Source: Theobroma cacao (Eukaryota > Streptophyta > Magnoliopsida > Malvales > Malvaceae). From it: a DNA stretch of 64,000 nucleotides. Shown piece after piece: positions 11,719-24,023 of this stretch; within the stretch, counting starts at the first letter, position 1, and each line of letters begins with the position of its first letter. The stretch is from contig NC_030856.1 of assembly GCF_000208745.1 (NCBI RefSeq), positions 18,607,691 to 18,671,690 on the forward strand, written 5' to 3'. A program made the translations under genes and the position numbers. The notes beneath the pieces were generated by a model. It saw only the letters and a program-made list of their open reading frames with translations. It was not told the DNA's origin and did not search any database.

Positions 11719-12249
11719 GGGTAAAATACCCCACGTCCCTAAGTTTTAATCGAAATTCCTAGTGGGTCCATTAATTTTCGAAATGGACACTCTGTCCTAA
11801 AAAAAGATCTTTCATTGGACACATAGGTCCAGCCGTTAGCCAACCGTTAGTGTTTCTATTAGTTTGATGACATAGTAATATTAAAATTATAATTTTGCCT
11901 TATATTAATTTTAAAAATTACTATTATATATTTTTTATTAATTTATTTTTATTATTTTTATTAATTTTTATTTTTTTAAGGGTTTAGGGTTTAAGGTTTA
12001 GGAAGCATGTTGGGGAGCACTGGTTGATGCTTTTCTTTTAGGGAGTTTGGTGTTCCCTTTTTTTTTTTGTTTTTTCCAAAAAAATATAACAATAATTTTT
12101 TAAATTAATAAAGAAAAATAAGGCATTTTAGTCCTTTTATAATCTTTGTTAACGGTGTTTACTCTTTTGGGACAAAGTGTCCTTCTTGAAAACTAATGGA
12201 CTCGTATGGAATTTCAATTAAAACTTAAGGGTATGAGAGTATTTGACCC
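11719..12249. mobile_element. Mutator-type MITE, 531 bp, 9-bp TSD
   Basis: Long imperfect inverted repeats: left GGGTAAAATACC...AAGTTTTAATCGAAATTCC...GTCCATTAATTTTC..GGACACT, mirrored at the right end. Perfect TAGAAAATA target duplications lie at 11710-11718 and 12250-12258. A 9-bp duplication with long terminal repeats is the mark of Mutator-like elements. The middle is non-coding and AT-rich, with a telomere-like GGGTTTAGGGTTTAAGG at about 11980-11996. Confidence 0.88.
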
Positions 12250-12321
12250 TAGAAAATAAGAAAATCTAATACAAATAATTATTAATAAAAACATTCCAAT
12301 TGAAATCTGATTGATCTTTTT

Positions 12322-14451
12322 TATTGGATTTGGGTATTTTTGAAAGGTTAGGATATTTTTGAAAGCTAGGAAATAATTATGATTTTGATGTTTTGATGTG
12401 TCTAAGGGGAGAATAGAGGCTATTGATGCATTGGTGAGCTGGACGACGGCTGGAGGATAAAGGTTAAGCTTGATTGCGGTGTGCCTCCGATTATCAAGGT
12501 GAGTGGGATTTAATTAAATGCATGTGACGCATTTCGCATAATGTATGCACTGTCATAGTACTTAAATATTGTGTGTATGCCTAGATGAGAATGCCTAGGC
12601 TAGAGAATTGATATCTATATAATATATATATTTGTGTGAATGTGTATATGTATGTTTGCCTAGTGGTATGTGCCTAGGCTAGAGAACAAGTATGATTGTG
12701 TGCCTATATGAGAATGCCTAGGCTAACTAGTTATTTGTAAGATAAATCTGTGTCTGCGTGAATTGTGGTGAGCCACATGGTGGCATTATGTTGGCACCCA
12801 TGGCATGTAGGACCTAGAGCAAGAGGCCTACATATGGTATGATATGAATTATGAATTAAGGACTATGCCAAATTGTGATGAATGGATTGCTCGGTTAGGT
12901 ATATGGGCACGATATGTATTTAGGTTAATGGCACAGTAGCTGAGTGATATTGATTATGTGGGCCCAAAGGGCCATGATTGCTTATGGACAAGATTTGTAT
13001 GTGAATGTCCACATATTTGTGGTTGATTGAGGATAAGTATAAGGCTGTTAAGCCATTATTGATATGACTGAATACGATGAATACCCATGTGGGGTTATGG
13101 GATAAGGGCCTCGAGATTGATTTCGTTTTGTTTAATGATGCCTTCGAGATTTGAAGGCATTTAGAACTATACCGATTTTATAAATGATTGAGGCTTGATG
13201 AATTTAAATGTGATTTGGTGTGGACATATGGAATGTCACAAGCATGATGGCTTGATTTGCGGATATGTGTTTTGTCCAAGGGATGAATTCCAAACGTTGA
13301 TTTGACTTAAGGTGGAGTGGAGTCTTATGCCTTGTGACTGTGTGTGCTTGTAGGGATGTTGGTAAGCAAGGACGGTGGCATTAATCTCGCTTGTGATTCC
13401 TGCCTGTAGTGCTTTGATGCCATCAGTTGAAATTACTCCGGGTGATGCCGACCATTGGGAGATTACTCCAGTCGATGATTTGACTCTTCGCTAGCTGCTT
13501 CGGAGCTATGCACGATTTGATTTCGCCCATTGCTTTCGGCATATACGTGATCTGATTCTCCACTCGTTGCTTCAGCACGCAGGTGATCTATTTTTCCACC
13601 CAGCGATTTTGCCCTTCAAGTGATTTGTTTCTTTGCTGATTGGCCATCGTGCGTGATCTGACTATGTCTAGGATAGGATGACTTATTTGATTCTGTTTGA
13701 TCATGATGACATGCATAAAAAATGGCATGATCTAATTTGAAAATGAAATTTTGGTGATCGACCATGAATGATATTTGATGGAATGCCTCAGAAAAAGTAA
13801 CTATTTATGAAGGAGATTTAAGGTTAGGCCCAACAACTAAGTTGTGACCATGAAGCCTAGTTTGATGATAATAGCTTTAAGGATAAGCTTTGAATTGATA
13901 TGATTGGTTATGAGAATATAGAACTTGGAAATTTGTGGATATGATACGCTGTTGATATGTGATCCAGTAAACTTGACTATGATGAATTGTGCATGTAGGA
14001 TATTAGGATGATCTTCACACCTTTGAATTAGAGATGTTTGAATATCAATGAATTATGGCTAGATAGGCCTAAATATAATATATATATGAAATATTATGCT
14101 GTGATAGCATCCTTTCACTAAGTATTAGATGACTCACCCCTTTGTTGTACCATGTGCAGATAAGAAAAGCTATGGGGTTTCGTGGCAAGAGTCATTGATT
14201 TGACGGACACGTAATTGGCATCTGGTAGGTTTCCTTCCAACATGTTACTCCACTCCATTTATGTGGGCCTTCCACCTTCAAGTTTGATTTGATGTAAATA
14301 TGTCAAGCACGATGTGCCATTTGAATTGTATAAAGGTTGTTATGTACGAAGCCGATTTGATGGCCAATGTATGCCCTTTGAACATTTGTATGGATTGTGA
14401 GTTAGGGATAATGTAATATATTTGAATTTGTTATAAATATTTGATTATAAA
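12322..14451 (+). repeat. Element D 5' LTR, first surviving part
   Basis: Homologous to 55550-56734. The first roughly 1 kb of the LTR is absent: homology begins abruptly at 12322, 73 bp from the Mutator-type MITE. The right limit is the insertion point of element A. Ends in ATAAA, the TSD of A. Confidence 0.8.
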
Positions 14452-15805
14452 TGTGAGACCTCAACCCCTATAGGCTCGTAACTACGCATAGACGCAATAA
14501 CACGGGCCACGGATAGTTTCGTCATTTTCTCTAAAAAGCTCCCAGAAGAAGGTTTTATGGTATTTTAAGGTCTAAATAGGCATAATAAGATATTTTGGGT
14601 GCCAAGGAGACAAGAGGAGGTAAGAGGAAATTTTTGAAATAAAATAATATTAAAATATTAATATTTTATTCAGTGTCAAAATTTTTGATGACAAAGGAAT
14701 ATATGGTCAATCTAAGTAGGGGAGAAGAAGAATGAAAGAATTTTGGAGAAAAATGATGTTAATGGGGTCGCGTATCTTTATTAAATAAAGATAACACGGG
14801 CAAGTAAATATTTTAAATATTATGAGGACATTGCGTTGGAGTACAAACTTCATACCTTGTTTGTACATGTGTAGAAGAAGGTAATAGAAGGAAACTGGAG
14901 TTAAATGAGTGATGAGAAGACTAAATTAAAATGGAAGGAAACAAAAAGGGTAAAATGATCATTTTGCATCTCGAGTCAAAATTTTAAGTTATCGTAAATC
15001 TGAGTAGTTTAGATCACTATGGACCTTGTCCCAGTGTCAAAAGAATAAAAAGATTGCACAAAGGATGGGAGAAAAACAAGTTAACTTGCAAAAGGCATTT
15101 TCGTAATTTCTAAGGGAATTGGATAAGCTTGGGCTATAAGCATCTTGCTCCAGTAGCTTCTCACATTTTTTTTCAGTTGCTTTTCTCATTCTTCTTTTTC
15201 TCCTTTTCACATTGCTTCCATCCTCCATTGGAGCTTGATATCAAGCTTTATAACCTCTCTCAAATTAGCTTAAATTTTCATGCTTTTGGTGCACCCTTTC
15301 ATAAATCCTGATGCTCTTCCACTCTCTCTCTTTAAAACCCTTGAAAAATCTTGTTTCCATACTTTCTCTCACTAGCTAGGTGTTTAGAGAGAGAAAGAGA
15401 GAAAAAGCCCTATAATAGCTTGGGAATTGTTAGAAAGAAATTCAAAGTTACTAAACTATCAAGGTGAGTAGTGAATTAACATTGGGTTTTAAGTGTTGAT
15501 AATGTTTAATGATTGAATTGTGGGTTTATTGTTGAGATTGTGTATTGACTCTAATGTGATTAGGATAGTGGGGATAAATAGCCATTTAAAATGGCAATTG
15601 AAAGCTAGCTAAGGGGTAGCTTTTAGGGTTTATAAGTATGAATTGACATTATGGTGATATTAATTTGATGGTAGGTTCCAACGAAGCCCCATTATCCCAA
15701 TTGGACCATTAGAGAGGTTAGAGTTGGCTAAAGGCTCAACTACTACCGATGAGTGAACTGCATCTCAAAATCATTTTGGGATCGTGACTGTTTTGTACAA
15801 AGAAC

Positions 15806-15913
15806 TTGAATGATTTTATACAACTTTTTCTTAAAACAAGTGCCTTGGGAACAAGCTTNTTGAATGATTTTATACAACTTTTTTCTTAAAACAAGTGCCT
15901 TGGGAACAAGCTT
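15806..15913. repeat. 53-bp duplication around single N (likely assembly join)
   Basis: 15806-15858 repeats as 15860-15913 across N at 15859. The paralogous 3' LTR has the segment once (about 23785-23839), so the duplication is probably an unmerged contig overlap. Confidence 0.8.
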
Positions 15914-16039
15914 TTGCTAAATGGTTTTAAGTTGTGAAATGTGGTTGTTATGGATTCATGCACTATTTCATTATGATGATATATATATATATATATATAT
16001 TGTGCATGATAATTGACATTGTGTATGATGACTATAACC

Positions 16040-16225
16040 GTGTGTGTGCATGATGTGGGGGGAGGCACATGCTGGTGACAATGACGGTGTGGGAGATGGA
16101 TAATGATAGTGCCCGTGTGCACGATGTGGGGGGATGTACACGATGGCACTGATTGTGCACGAAGTGGGAGGATGCACATGATGGCGCTGGCTATGTGCAC
16201 GATGTAGGGGGGATGTACATGAGTC
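16040..16225. repeat. LTR minisatellite GTGCACGATGTGGGGGGATG
   Basis: About four diverged copies of a 45-60 bp unit built on GTGCACGATGTGGGGGGATG with CATGATGGCGCTGG-like spacers. The same array sits in the 3' LTR at 23968-24023 and 36645-36765, where element B landed inside it. Confidence 0.75.
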
Positions 16226-17286
16226 GGGTGTGATTATACTGATATTGGTGTTTATCTATGCATTTATATATATACATCTATTTTTATGAAATCAAAGTTC
16301 ATGAGTATGGTATATAGTTTTACGTAGGTGAATCTTGCATGTTGAACATTGAAAGTTGCTAAGTATTGTCAAATTGGTGTTCATTGCAACAAGGAATTTG
16401 GCTGCAGGGAAATAGATTCTTGTTGCCGCCAGAAATTCTTGTTGGTGGTACATTACTGTCAATTTGATAGCAATTTTGACCATCTTTCAATTAGAACTGG
16501 GCAAAGTGGTAAATAGTAAAGTTGTAGCGCTGCCTCTTAGCTTTCTAATGATCTAACAAGCATGTCAATTGGACCCATGTAGTGGAAGATATAATTGAAA
16601 AACCTAACCATATGCAAACCAAGAATTCCTTTTTCAGCAGTGAGAAACTTGCTGTCACATTGCTACCTTGCTCGGGTTCTGATATAATTTTCTCCACTCC
16701 CTTATCTTCATGATTGAGCATGGGACTTTGCAATACTAAGAGTCCACTGATCAATGTCCAAAACAAGAGTGTTTAAGAAAGAAATTATACAAAACTGCAT
16801 TGTTTTCAAAACAAGTGCATCACGATTATCAAATTTTTCCTTATCAATTGCTTGTTCCCTTCCTTGTTCACTCACTGGGTTTATACTCACTGTTTTCAAC
16901 TTCATGTTTTCAGATTACGAGACAATTGGTAACTAGGTCAAGGTGCCTTTGCAGACTCGACTATTGGTAGGTGTTTCGGCATTCAGAAGCTGTATGTTCG
17001 TCGAGTTTTTCCGCTAGACATCGAGTCTCCTTTTGATATGTATAGACAAACTTAATGTAAATTATTAGAATACATGATGTAGATAATGTATGTATATTTT
17101 AAATGAGTAGCGCTAGTACGAGTTGGCAATGTCCATCACCATTTTGATCCAAAGTTGTAAAATGTGACTTAGCAATATTTGATGGAGTAATGAGCAAGAT
17201 AAATAATAGGCTTGCTTGGGCTTAGTGGACTACGTCCATTGGGCCCATGCGCCGGTCATGGCCTAAAATTTGGGTCGTGACAATGT

Positions 17287-17298
17287 TTGTATCAGAGC
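17287..17298 (+). promoter_or_regulatory. Element A primer binding site (tRNA-iMet type)
   Basis: TTGTATCAGAGC, one mismatch from TGGTATCAGAGC, complementary to the 3' end of initiator tRNA-Met, four bases after the 5' LTR. Confidence 0.85.
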
Positions 17299-17504
17299 CT
17301 TAGGTTGTCTAGGTCCTAGGACTTCCTTTGTGATCCAGTGGAGTGTCGGGTCTTTATGTGGAAACTTTGGCTGTGAAGTGTGAACCGCGACACATTTTAC
17401 AACCAAGGGACCATATAGATTCCCTATCTTAGAAACCACCTTTTTACCGTAAGTATGATTATAAATGTATGTAATAACAGGTGTTTACTCTTGTCTAGGT
17501 AAGA

Positions 17505-20500
17505 ATGCTGCCTAAGACACGAGCTGCCTTAAGACAGATGGGGGAACAAGATGCCCCTAATGAGATGACAAATAGGCCACAGGCATCCATCGTAAGGGGC
17601 TAGGGTAGACGTGGCAGGGCCACTAGGCCGATGAGGGTAGATACTCTTGTGAGTAAACGAGAGGAGGGACAGTCCTCGGGCGATGTGGATAGACAGCCCA
17701 CTAGGAGCATTACCATTGAGGACTTGGCAGCAGGCCTAGAGGGAGTTAATCGGGTTGTAGAGATGATGACAGCCCGTATGGACGATAGACAGAAGGTGGT
17801 AGAGGGGAGACCTACAGTACAAGAATCCCCTAGCTCTCAAGGACAAGCTGATCGCCAACGTCATGAGGTTTAGAGGGGACCCTTAGAGATTTCTCTTCTT
17901 GATTTTCTTAAGTTCAAGCCTCTGTCATTTTTTGGGTCTAATGCATCGGAGAAGCCCCGAATCTTCTTTAGATAAAATGGAGAAAATATGTAAAGCTTTG
18001 GGATGCTTTAGTGTCTGATTAGTCGAGCTAGCCGCCTTTCGATTAGAGGATGTGGCGCAAGAGTGGTATAGTTCTTTATGTAGAGGCAGACCAGTGGATG
18101 CAGCACCGTTGACTTGGAGTGAGTTTAGTACAGTCTTTTTAGATCAATTTTTACCACTCAGTGTACGTAATGCTAGAGCTAGGGAGTTTGAGACTCTTGT
18201 ACAGACCTCGAGTATGACGGTGTCGGAGTATGACATCAAGTTCAAGCGGTTGTCTCAATATGCACCCTACCTAGTTTCCACTAAGGACATGAAGATTCAG
18301 AGGTTTGTGGATGGGCTAGTAGAGCCATTATTTAGGGCTGTGGCATCCCGAGATTTCAATACCTACTCCGTAGTAGTGGATTGTGCTCAACGGATTGAGA
18401 TGAAGACTAGTGAGAGTAGGGCTACGAGGGATAGAGCAAAAAGGGCCAAGACAGAGGGTTATCAAGGCCGTAGAGATTTCAGCAGTGGTGGTTCATCTTC
18501 TAACCATCAGGGTCCATAGAGGGATTCATGATTATCCCAACAAGGGAGTGACCTGCCTAGTGCTAGTGTTGGGGCAAGATAGAGAACTTTTAGTGTTAGG
18601 AGGCAACAAGATTCGAGACAGAGTAGTCAAGTTATCCACCCTTGTAATACCTGTGGGAGAAGACATAGTGGACGATGCTTACGTACTGCACCAGTATGTT
18701 ATGGGTGTGGTCAACCTAGACATTTTAAGAGGAATTGTCTAATGGCTCATCAGTCACAAGGTTTTGCTCGCAGCTCCACCAAGCCAACTTCATCCACTCC
18801 TTTAGTAGCCGCCTCATCTGACAGGGAGGCTAGTGGATTGAGAGGTAAAGGTGCTGGTACTTCCTCTCAGGGTAGGTCATATGGATCTAGACGTCAAAGT
18901 TCTACCGGTAGGGGCCAAGCAAAGGTGTTTGCTTTAACACAGCAGGAGGCCCAAACATCCAATGCAGTGGTCTCAAGTATTTTCTCAGTTTGTAATATGA
19001 ATGCTCGAGTCTTATTTGATCTTGGTGCTACCCACTCTTTTATCTCTCCATGTTTTGCATCTCGGTTGAGTAGAGATCGTGTTAGGAGAGAGGAACAATT
19101 AGTGGTGTCTACTCCTTTAAAAGAGGTATTTGTGGTCAAATGGGAATATGAGTCCTGTGTAGTGCGAGTCAAGGACAAAGATACTTCGGTGAATCTAGTG
19201 GTGTTAGACACCTTAGTCTTTGATGTGATTTTGGGGATGGATTGGTTATCACCTTGCCATGCTAGTGTGGACTGCTATCATAAATTGGTTAGATTTGATT
19301 TCCCTAGTGAACCATCATTTAGTATTCATGGGGACAGAAGTAATGTTCCAACCAATTTGATATCGATTATGTCTACCCGAAGGTTATTACGACAAGGTTG
19401 TATAGGTTACTTGGCCGTGGTAAGGGATATTCAGGCAAAGGTTGGAGATGTAAGCCAAGTGTCGGTGGTGAATAAGTTCATGGATGTATTTCCTAAGGAA
19501 TTACCGGGTTTACCTCCCGAGCGAGAGATTGAATTTTCCATAGATTTGATTCCCGACACTAGACCCGTATCCATAGCCCCATATAGAATGGCACCTATAG
19601 AGCTTAAGGAGCTTAAGGATCAGTTGGAAGATTTATTGGATAAAGGCTTCATCCGTCCTAGTGTCTCCCCATGGGGAGCACCAGTGTTATTTGTGAAGAA
19701 GAAAGATGGGTCACTTAGGCTGTGCATTGACTACTGACAACTTAATAAAGTGACGGTGAAGAATAAGTACCCTCTTCCAAGAATAGATGATTTATTTGAT
19801 CAACTACAAGGAGCACAATGTTTCTCTAAGATAGATCTACGATCAAGGTACCATCAGTTGAGGATCCGAAATGAAGATATACCCAAGACCGCATTTCGAA
19901 CTAGATATAGGCATTATGAGTTTTTGGTGATGTCATTTGGGCTCACGAATGCTCCTGCGGCTTTTATGGATTTGATGAACCGAGTGTTCAAGCCTTATTT
20001 GGACAAGTTCGTGGTAGTGTTTATTGATGACATCTTGATCTACTCGAAGAGCCGAGAGGAGCATGAGTAGCATCTTAAGATAGTGCTCCAAACTTTGAGA
20101 GAACATCGATTGTATGCTAAGTTCTCCAAGTGTGAGTTTTGGCTTGAAAGCGTTGCATTCTTGGGACATGTGGTATCCAAGGATGGGGTACAAGTCAATC
20201 CAAAGAAAGTTGAGGTAGTGGAGAAGTGGCCAAGGTCGACCTCAGTTACGGAGATTAGAAGCTTTTTGGGTTTGGCTGGCTATTATCGTCGTTATGTGAA
20301 GGACTTCTCCAAAATAGTCGCCCCTCTGACTAAGCTGACACGCAAGGATATAAAATTGGAGTGGTCTGATGCTTGTGAGGATAGCTTTGAGAAGCTTAAG
20401 GCATACCTAACCACATCTCCAGTATTAAGCCTACCCTAAGGCATGGGGAGTTATATGGTATTTTGTGATGCATCGCGGGTTGGATTAGGGTGTGTATTAA

Positions 20501-22369
20501 TGCAGCAGGGGAAGGTGATTGCGTATGCATCTAGGTAACTTAAAAAGCATGAGCAGAATTAGCCCGCACACGATTTGGAGATGGCAACAATCATGTTTGC
20601 CTTAAAGATTTGGAGACATTATTTGTATGGTGAGGACTTGTGAGATATATATGGACCACAAAAGCTTGAAGTATATATTTCAGCAGAGGGATCTTAATTT
20701 GCGACAACGGAGATGGATGGAGTTGCTAAAAGATTATGATTATACTATTCTTTACCATCCCGGTAAGGCAAATGTGGTGGCGGATGCTTTGAGTAGAAAA
20801 TCGATGGGGAGCTTGGCACATATCTCTACAGATAGGAGATCTTTGATTAGGGAGATCCATAGTTTGGGAGACATGGGTGTGCATTTGGAAGTTTCGGAGG
20901 CAAATGCATTGCTAGCATATTTTAGAGTGAGGCCTATCTTAATGGACCAGATCAAAGAAACACAAAGCAAAGATGAGTTCGTAGCTAAGGCCTTGGAGGA
21001 CCTTCAAGGAAGGAAAAGAAATATGTTTACTAAAGGCACGGATGGAGTATTGAGGTATGGAACCAGACTTTATGTGCTGGATAGTAATGAATTAAGGAGA
21101 GAAAAATTAGAGGAGGCTCATATGGCAGCCTATGTGGTACATCCAGGGGCTACAAAGATGTATCAAGATTTGAAGGAGGTATATTGGTGGGAAGGACTCA
21201 AGAAAGATGTAGCTGAGTTTGTCTCCAAGTGCCTGGTTTGTCAGCAGGTTAAGGCCGAGCACCAAAGGCTTGCAGGGCTACTACAGCCATTACCAGTGCT
21301 CGGGTGAAAGTGGGACCATTTTACCATGGACTTTGTAACAGGTTTACCTCGGACTAGTAAGGGTTATGACTCGATCTGGGTCATAGTAGATAGGTTAACG
21401 AAATCAGCCTATTTTCTTCCGATCAAAACTACATATGGGGCCGGCCAGTATGCCCAGCTTTATGTAGATGAGATAATACGGCTGCATGGCATTCCTATTT
21501 CTATAGTATTTGACAGAGTAGCACAATTCACCAGTAGGTTTTGGGAAAAGTTACAGGAAGCATTGGGCACTAAGTTGGATTTTAGCACGGCTTTCCACCC
21601 GCAAACAGATGGCCAGTCTGAACGGACCATTCAAACATTAGATGATATGTTGAGGGCCTATGTAATAGACCTTGGGGTCAGGTGGGATCGATAGTTACCC
21701 TTAGTGGAGTTTGCCTACAACAACAGTTTCCAAACTAGCATCCAAATGGCACCATTTGAAGCATTATATGGAAGGAGGTGTATGTCACCTATTGGATGGC
21801 TAGAAATGGGAAAAAGGAAACTCTTGGGGCCTGAGTTGGTGCAGAACGCCATCGAGAAAATACGCATGATTCGTCAAAGGATGTTAATAGCACAAAGTAT
21901 ACAAAAGTCCTATGCTGATAACAGACGGAGGGACTTGGAGTTTCAAGTGGGAGATCATGTCTTTTTTAAGGTCTCACCAACGAAAGGGATAATGAGGTTT
22001 GGCAAGAAGGGAAAGTTGAGCCCTCGATATATAGGACCCTTCGAGATCTTAGAAAGGGTTGGAGCAGTGGCATATCGTTTGGCATTATTGCCAGACCTTT
22101 CGAATATTTATCTTGTGTTTCATGTGTCAATGCTTAGGAAGTACAACCCGGATCCATCACATGTAATACGGTATGAAACCATCCAACTGAATGATGATCT
22201 AACTTATAAGGAGTAACCGGTAACTATCCTTGATCGACAAGTCAAGAAGCTCCGTTTGAAAAATGTAGCCTTGGTAAAGGTGTTATGGCAAAATCAGACC
22301 AATGAGGAGGTGACGTGGGAAGCCGAGGATGAGATGAGAACAAAGTATCCCCATCTCTTTGATGCTTAG
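17505..22369 (+). pseudogene. Element A gag-pol polyprotein with chromodomain, disrupted
   Basis: Gag starts at ATG 17505. The capsid-like part is at 18052-18519 ([11 protein letters not shown]...[10 protein letters not shown]) and a CCHC knuckle [14 protein letters not shown] is at 18697-18738. Then in order: protease with [10 protein letters not shown] near 19012, where the usual DSG/DTG is DLG; reverse transcriptase 19560-20070 with [12 protein letters not shown]; RNase H 20450-20810; integrase from 21100 with an HHCC finger and a D,D,E core ([28 protein letters not shown]); a GPF/Y-like segment; and a chromodomain-like end (VTILDRQVKKLRLKN) to 22369. Stops lie at 17601, 17871, 18517, 19735, 20068, 20437, 20536, 20560, 21305, 21692 and 22214, with frameshifts between 17874-18051 and near 20630. 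Such elements copy themselves through RNA and often prefer heterochromatin; this copy cannot. Confidence 0.93.
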
Positions 22370-22419
22370 AGGTATGCTACCTTATAGTTGAATTTAAATT
22401 AAGGGATCGAATTTCTTTA

Positions 22420-22431
22420 AGTGGGGGAGAA
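22420..22431 (+). promoter_or_regulatory. Element A polypurine tract
   Basis: AGTGGGGGAGAA directly before the TG of the 3' LTR at 22432; the usual primer site for plus-strand DNA. Confidence 0.85.
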
Positions 22432-24023
22432 TGTGAGACCTCAACCCCTATAGGCTCATAACTATGCATAGACACAATAACAAGGGCCAATGGTAGTTTC
22501 ATCATTTTCTCCAAAAAGCCTTCAGAAGAAGGTTTTATGGTATTTTAAGGTCTAAATAGGCATAATAAGATATTTTGGGTGCTAAGGAGACAAGAGAAGG
22601 CAAGAGAAAATTTTTGAAATAAAATAATATTAAAATATTAATATTTTATTCAGTGTCAAATTTTTTGATCAAGAAGGAGTATATGGTCAATCTAAGTGGG
22701 GGAGAAGAAGAATGAAAGAATTATGAAGAAAAATGACGTTAATGGGGCCGTGTATCTTTATTAAATAAAGATAACGCGGGCAAGTAAATATTTTAAATAT
22801 TATGGGGACACTGCGTTGGAGTACAAACTCCATACCTTGTTTGTACATGTGTAGAAGAAGGTAATAGAAGGAAATTGGAGTTAAATGAGTGATAGGAGGA
22901 CTATGTTAAAATGGAAGGAAACAAAAAGGTAAAATGGTCATTTTGTATCTCGAGTCAAAATTTTAAGTTTTCGTAAACCCGAGTAGTTTAGATCATTGTG
23001 GACCTTGTCCCAGCGTCAAAAGAATAAAAAGATTGCACAAAGGATGGGAGAAAAACAAGTTAACTTGCAAAAGGGCATTTTCGTAATTTCTAAGGGAATT
23101 GGATAAGCTTGGGCTATAAGCATCTTGCTTTCAGTAGCTTCTCACATTTTTTTTCCAGCAGCTTTTCTCCTTCGTCTTCTTCTTCTTGTCACGTTGCTTC
23201 CATCCTCCATGGGAGCTTGATATCAAGCTTTATAACCTCTCTCAAATTAGCTTAAATTTTCATGCTTTTGGTGCACCCTTTCATAAATCCTGATGCTCTT
23301 CCACTCTCTCTCTTTAAAACCCTTGAAAAATCTTGTTTTCATACTTTCTCTCACTAGCTAGGTGTTAGAGAGAGAAAGAGAGGAAAATCCCTATAATAGC
23401 TTGGGAATTGTTGGAAAGAAATTAAAAGTTACTAAACTACCAAGGTGAGTAGTAAATTAGCATTGGGTTTTAAGTGTTGATAATGTTTAGTGATTAAATT
23501 GTGGGTTTATTGTTGAGATTGTGTATTGACTCTATTGTGACTAGGATAGTGGGGATAGATAGCCATTTAAAATGGCAATTAAAAGCTAGCTAAGGGGTAG
23601 CTTTTAGGGTTTATAAGTATGAATTGACATTATGGTGATGTTAATTTGATGGTAGGTTCCAACAAAGCCCCATTATCCCAAATGGACCATTAGAGAGGTT
23701 AGAGTTGGCTAAAGGCTCAACTACTAGCGGTGAGTGAACTGCATCTCAAAATCATTTTGGGATCGTGACTGTTTTGTACAAAGAACTTGAATGATTTTAT
23801 ACAACTTTTTCTTAAAACAAGTGCCTTGGGAACAAGCTTTTGCTAAATGGTTTTAAGTTGTGAAATGTAGTTGTTATGGATTCATGCACTATTTCATTAT
23901 GATGATATATATATATATATTGTGCATGATAATTGACATTGTGTATGATGACTATAACCGTGTGTGTGCATGATGTGGGGGGATGCACATGTCGGTGATA
24001 ATGACGGTGTCGGAGATGGATAA
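22432..24023 (+). repeat. Element A 3' LTR, first part
   Basis: Nearly collinear with 14452-16090. It stops within the minisatellite at GATAA, the 5-bp target duplicated by element B. Confidence 0.9.

Larger units (their letters stand above)
14452..17282 (+). repeat. Element A 5' LTR (2,831 bp)
   Basis: Starts TGTGAGACCTCAACCCC and ends GGGTCGTGACA. Contains a (TA)n run (15978-16000), longer than its counterpart in the 3' LTR (about 23905-23920), a GTGCACGATGTGGGGGGATG minisatellite and a single N at 15859 flanked by a duplicated 53-bp segment absent from the 3' LTR. Confidence 0.9.

Noticed and set aside
15886..16200. Minus-strand frames rich in His/Pro/Cys in the A LTR
   Set aside because: They are translations of the GTGCACGATGTGGGG minisatellite and TA run.
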